From an uncultured cyanobacterium (GTDB taxonomy: Bacteria; Cyanobacteriota; Cyanobacteriia; Cyanobacteriales; Chroococcidiopsidaceae), in the NCBI GenBank assembly GCA_946221495.1, contig CAMIFA010000054.1:1-27581 (forward strand): a stretch of 27,581 bases of DNA, given 5' to 3'. The position numbers and the translations under genes are program-made. Numbering within the stretch: position 1 is the stretch's first letter; every line of letters starts with the position of its first letter. Of this stretch, positions 25,514 through 27,581 are shown one piece after another. The notes under the pieces are model-generated. The model searched no databases. It was not told the DNA's origin and was given only the letters and a program-made list of their open reading frames with translations.

Positions 25514-26353
25514 ATGCTCATTTATCTTCCATCGTACCCACGCTCTGGTAACTCGTTGATACAAGATATAATTGCCACCTTCTTTGAACGACCAATTACT
25601 GGAGTTGAACCAAAAAGTAAGTTAATACATACAAATTCTACAAAAAATTGGCGTTATAATAATCAACCTTTATCAAGTGATCAAGCTCAATTACAATTGT
25701 TGACACTTAATTTAAATAAGCAATTTTTCAAAAAACATGATTTGAATAAGTGGATTATTTCCTACGACCTCACAGTTCCTCCATATACACAAAACTGCCA
25801 CTGCTTACTTCCTGGATGTGCAAGTGTATTAACGCCAAGAAACCGTCAAAAATTAGCAAATGAGCAAAACTATTTTTTTATAAAAACTCACGCTTTACCT
25901 TACGAAAAATACTTTGACAATGAATATATAATCCAAATTGTTCGTCATCCTAGCCTTGTTTTTGATTCTTATTTATCTTTCTTAAATATGAATGATAACC
26001 AAGCTACGACTATAGATGAAGTAATTAGAGGAAAAGTACCATATGGTTCATGGAGTGAATGGCATCAGAAATGGGAGCAAGCCATATCTTCTTTAAACAA
26101 TAGATTTTTAAGGCTTCGCTTTGAAGATACACTCTTAGACACACTTAAGTCCTGCGCTCAGATAAAATCACTTATTAGCCTTGATTACAATCCCACTAAA
26201 GAATTAACTTCTTTTGAGAAATTACACGAACGCAATCCAAATTATTATCGCTCTGGAAAAAGTGATAGTCAGGAAAACCTTTACTCTCCTAACGAGATAA
26301 ATCTTATTCATGAGTTACACGGCGTTACTATGAAGCAACTTGGTTATGAATAA
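25514..26353 (+). CDS. Sulfotransferase-like protein 3
   Basis: 279 residues with a strong GGAGG ribosome site six bases before ATG 25514. The PAPS loop is YPRSGNSL at residues 8-15. FIKTH lies at 122-126 and the 3'-phosphate site is IVRHPSLVFDSYLSF at about 142-156 (Arg144, Ser152). An insert of about 80 residues before FIKTH contains a CHC...C cluster (CHCLLPGC, about 95-102) that could bind a metal or form disulfides. The third member of the sulfotransferase set, it overlaps the next gene by eight bases and is therefore coupled to the GT2 gene. Confidence 0.84.
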   Translation: MLIYLPSYPRSGNSLIQDIIATFFERPITGVEPKSKLIHTNSTKNWRYNNQPLSSDQAQLQLLTLNLNKQFFKKHDLNKWIISYDLTVPPYTQNCHCLLPGCASVLTPRNRQKLANEQNYFFIKTHALPYEKYFDNEYIIQIVRHPSLVFDSYLSFLNMNDNQATTIDEVIRGKVPYGSWSEWHQKWEQAISSLNNRFLRLRFEDTLLDTLKSCAQIKSLISLDYNPTKELTSFEKLHERNPNYYRSGKSDSQENLYSPNEINLIHELHGVTMKQLGYE

Positions 26354-27473
26354 AATAACTCCTAGAATCAGCGTTATTATGTCGGTTTACAATAGCGCAG
26401 ATTATTTGCGGGAGGCTATAGAAAGTATCCTCAACCAAACTTTTACTAATTTTGAATTTATTATCTTTGATGATAGCTCTACTGACGATAGCTGGAAAAT
26501 TATTACTGAATATACTAATCAAGACGATCGCATTATCTTAATTCAAAACCAAGAAAATATTGGCTTAACGAAGTCACTTAATAAAGGCATCGCGTTGGCA
26601 AAAGGAGAGTATATTGCTCGCCAAGATGCAGACGATGTATCTTTACCAGAACGCTTCGAGAAGCAAGTTGCACTTTTGGATCAAGAACCAGAAGTAGTTT
26701 TGGTATCTTGCAACTTAGAGTTAATCAATTCTGAAGGCTGCATTACAGGAATGTATCAACGAGCGTGCGCTCCTGAGTTAGTACCTTGGTATCTACTATT
26801 CTATAACCGTCTAGCAGGACATAGCCAAGTCGTTTACAGGCGAGAGATAGTTAAGAGTTTGGGTAGTTATTCTGAAAGCCGTCGCTATAGCCAAGATTAT
26901 GAGCTTTGGTGTCGTCTTGCTAAAGTTGGTCAAATTGCTATATTACCTGAGATATTACTGCAACAACGTATTCACAATAATAGTATTTCTGCTGCGAAGC
27001 GTTCAGAGCAAAAAGCTTATAGCTTGAACCAGGTAAGGGATAATATTAAACAATTGATCAAAGAAGAAATTGATTTAGAGGAAGTAGAAGACCTGAGATT
27101 ATTTTGGATAGGACATTGGTGGAAATGCTTTCCAGATACTCAAAAAGCTGGCGTATTGCACTCTAGGCTTCAGCAAATCCTCCAGAGATTTCTTCAACAA
27201 AATTCTCAAAAACACTCTGCGGAAATAACCAGTAGGTTATACATTTTAATTGGTCAACAATTTATCTACTGGATCAGAGCTTTGAGTATCAGGAATAATT
27301 TACTTGAAAAAATAAAAATTTCTGCTTATGCTTTTGCTTGGCATCCATTAGGTGTAGTCAACTATTGGTTAAAAGATGCATGGATTTTACAGTTGCGTAA
27401 ATTGCACATCTTATTTAACTCAAATTATCAGAAAGACTTGCAACCTAACTCTGAAAATTCTCTACGTCAATAA
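26346..27473 (+). CDS. Glycosyltransferase, GT2 (GT-A) family
   Basis: 375 residues from ATG 26346 (TTG 26340 is in frame; the ATG gives the standard start of the fold). The GT-A domain opens with ISVIMSVYNSADYLREAIES and has the donor motif FDDSSTDDSW. The metal-binding DxD-type triad is ARQDADDVS at about 90-98, and the acceptor/catalytic region is SQDYELWCRLAKVG at about 180-193. The C-terminal third (about 235-375) is helical and basic. It is the last complete gene in the window and overlaps the sulfotransferase 3 gene by eight bases. The 108 bases after its stop (27474-27581) contain no gene I can support, so the operon may end here or continue outside. Confidence 0.92.
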   Translation: MNKITPRISVIMSVYNSADYLREAIESILNQTFTNFEFIIFDDSSTDDSWKIITEYTNQDDRIILIQNQENIGLTKSLNKGIALAKGEYIARQDADDVSLPERFEKQVALLDQEPEVVLVSCNLELINSEGCITGMYQRACAPELVPWYLLFYNRLAGHSQVVYRREIVKSLGSYSESRRYSQDYELWCRLAKVGQIAILPEILLQQRIHNNSISAAKRSEQKAYSLNQVRDNIKQLIKEEIDLEEVEDLRLFWIGHWWKCFPDTQKAGVLHSRLQQILQRFLQQNSQKHSAEITSRLYILIGQQFIYWIRALSIRNNLLEKIKISAYAFAWHPLGVVNYWLKDAWILQLRKLHILFNSNYQKDLQPNSENSLRQ

Positions 27474-27581
27474 TTTCACTATTTAAGAGATACTTTAAAT
27501 CTAACCATAGAGGTATAGATATATTTAAATTACTCTACTATTATTACCAAGACTTAATTACGGTTTCTTTGTAGACAAATT

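Noticed and set aside
25374..25559. Possible 61-residue reading frame between sulfotransferases 2 and 3
   Set aside because: It starts at TTG or at ATG 25395 without a ribosome site, overlaps the well-supported start of sulfotransferase 3 by 46 bases, and has no recognisable domain.
18874..27473. Recently transferred island
   Set aside because: No transposase, integrase, tRNA or direct repeats border the cluster, and HIP1 octamers occur inside it (for example near 20934 and 24232) as in the flanks.

Overview
The window reads as chromosomal DNA of a filamentous or Chroococcidiopsis-like cyanobacterium. Evidence: many copies of the HIP1 octamer GCGATCGC (for example 860-867), short tandem heptamer repeats in the spacers, and proteins of cyanobacterial type (a TSD-like anion-pump rhodopsin, an RTX/FG-GAP protein, a NACHT protein with an N-terminal HTH, a two-domain CobA/BtuR-like protein). 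The species cannot be fixed from the sequence. I saw no rRNA, tRNA, CRISPR array, transposase or phage genes.

Layout. 1-5.0 kb: a TldD-type metallopeptidase (minus), a DUF2079 membrane protein and a secreted TPR protein (plus), and a DUF924-family gene broken by a one-base frameshift (minus). 5.1-9.8 kb: all minus strand; an exported glycine-zipper protein with an 18-bp palindrome before it, a 794-residue NACHT NTPase, and a coupled TIGR02588/TIGR02587 membrane pair. 10.0-13.2 kb: a 42-residue one-helix protein and a tandem-duplicated CobA/BtuR-like P-loop protein (minus), a small two-helix protein and an ABC-2 permease (plus), and purN (minus), whose 3' end overlaps the permease tail to tail. 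13.4-16.6 kb: a large RTX protein with seven FG-GAP repeats between two calcium-binding blocks. 16.6-17.2 kb: the only long spacer. 17.2-18.7 kb: an orphan MalF/UgpA-type sugar permease facing a microbial rhodopsin gene. 18.9-27.5 kb: a plus-strand polysaccharide cluster with a UDP-glucuronate 4-epimerase-like enzyme, Wzm/Wzt-type ABC export proteins, two glycosyltransferases and three different sulfotransferase-like proteins.

How the genes work together. The right-hand cluster is best read as a pathway for an uronic-acid-containing, probably sulfated surface polysaccharide: sugar nucleotide supply (epimerase), chain building (GT4, GT2), sulfation (three PAPS-type proteins), and ABC export with a chain-binding Wzt C-terminal domain. 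The gene set may continue past the right edge.

The most striking single observation is the rhodopsin. Helix A and most of helix C through helix G are present, with the retinal lysine, but an in-frame gap of about 40-45 residues removes helix B and the start of helix C, including the position of the nearly universal helix-C arginine. It is either a real internal deletion or an assembly or clone artefact, and it should be checked first.
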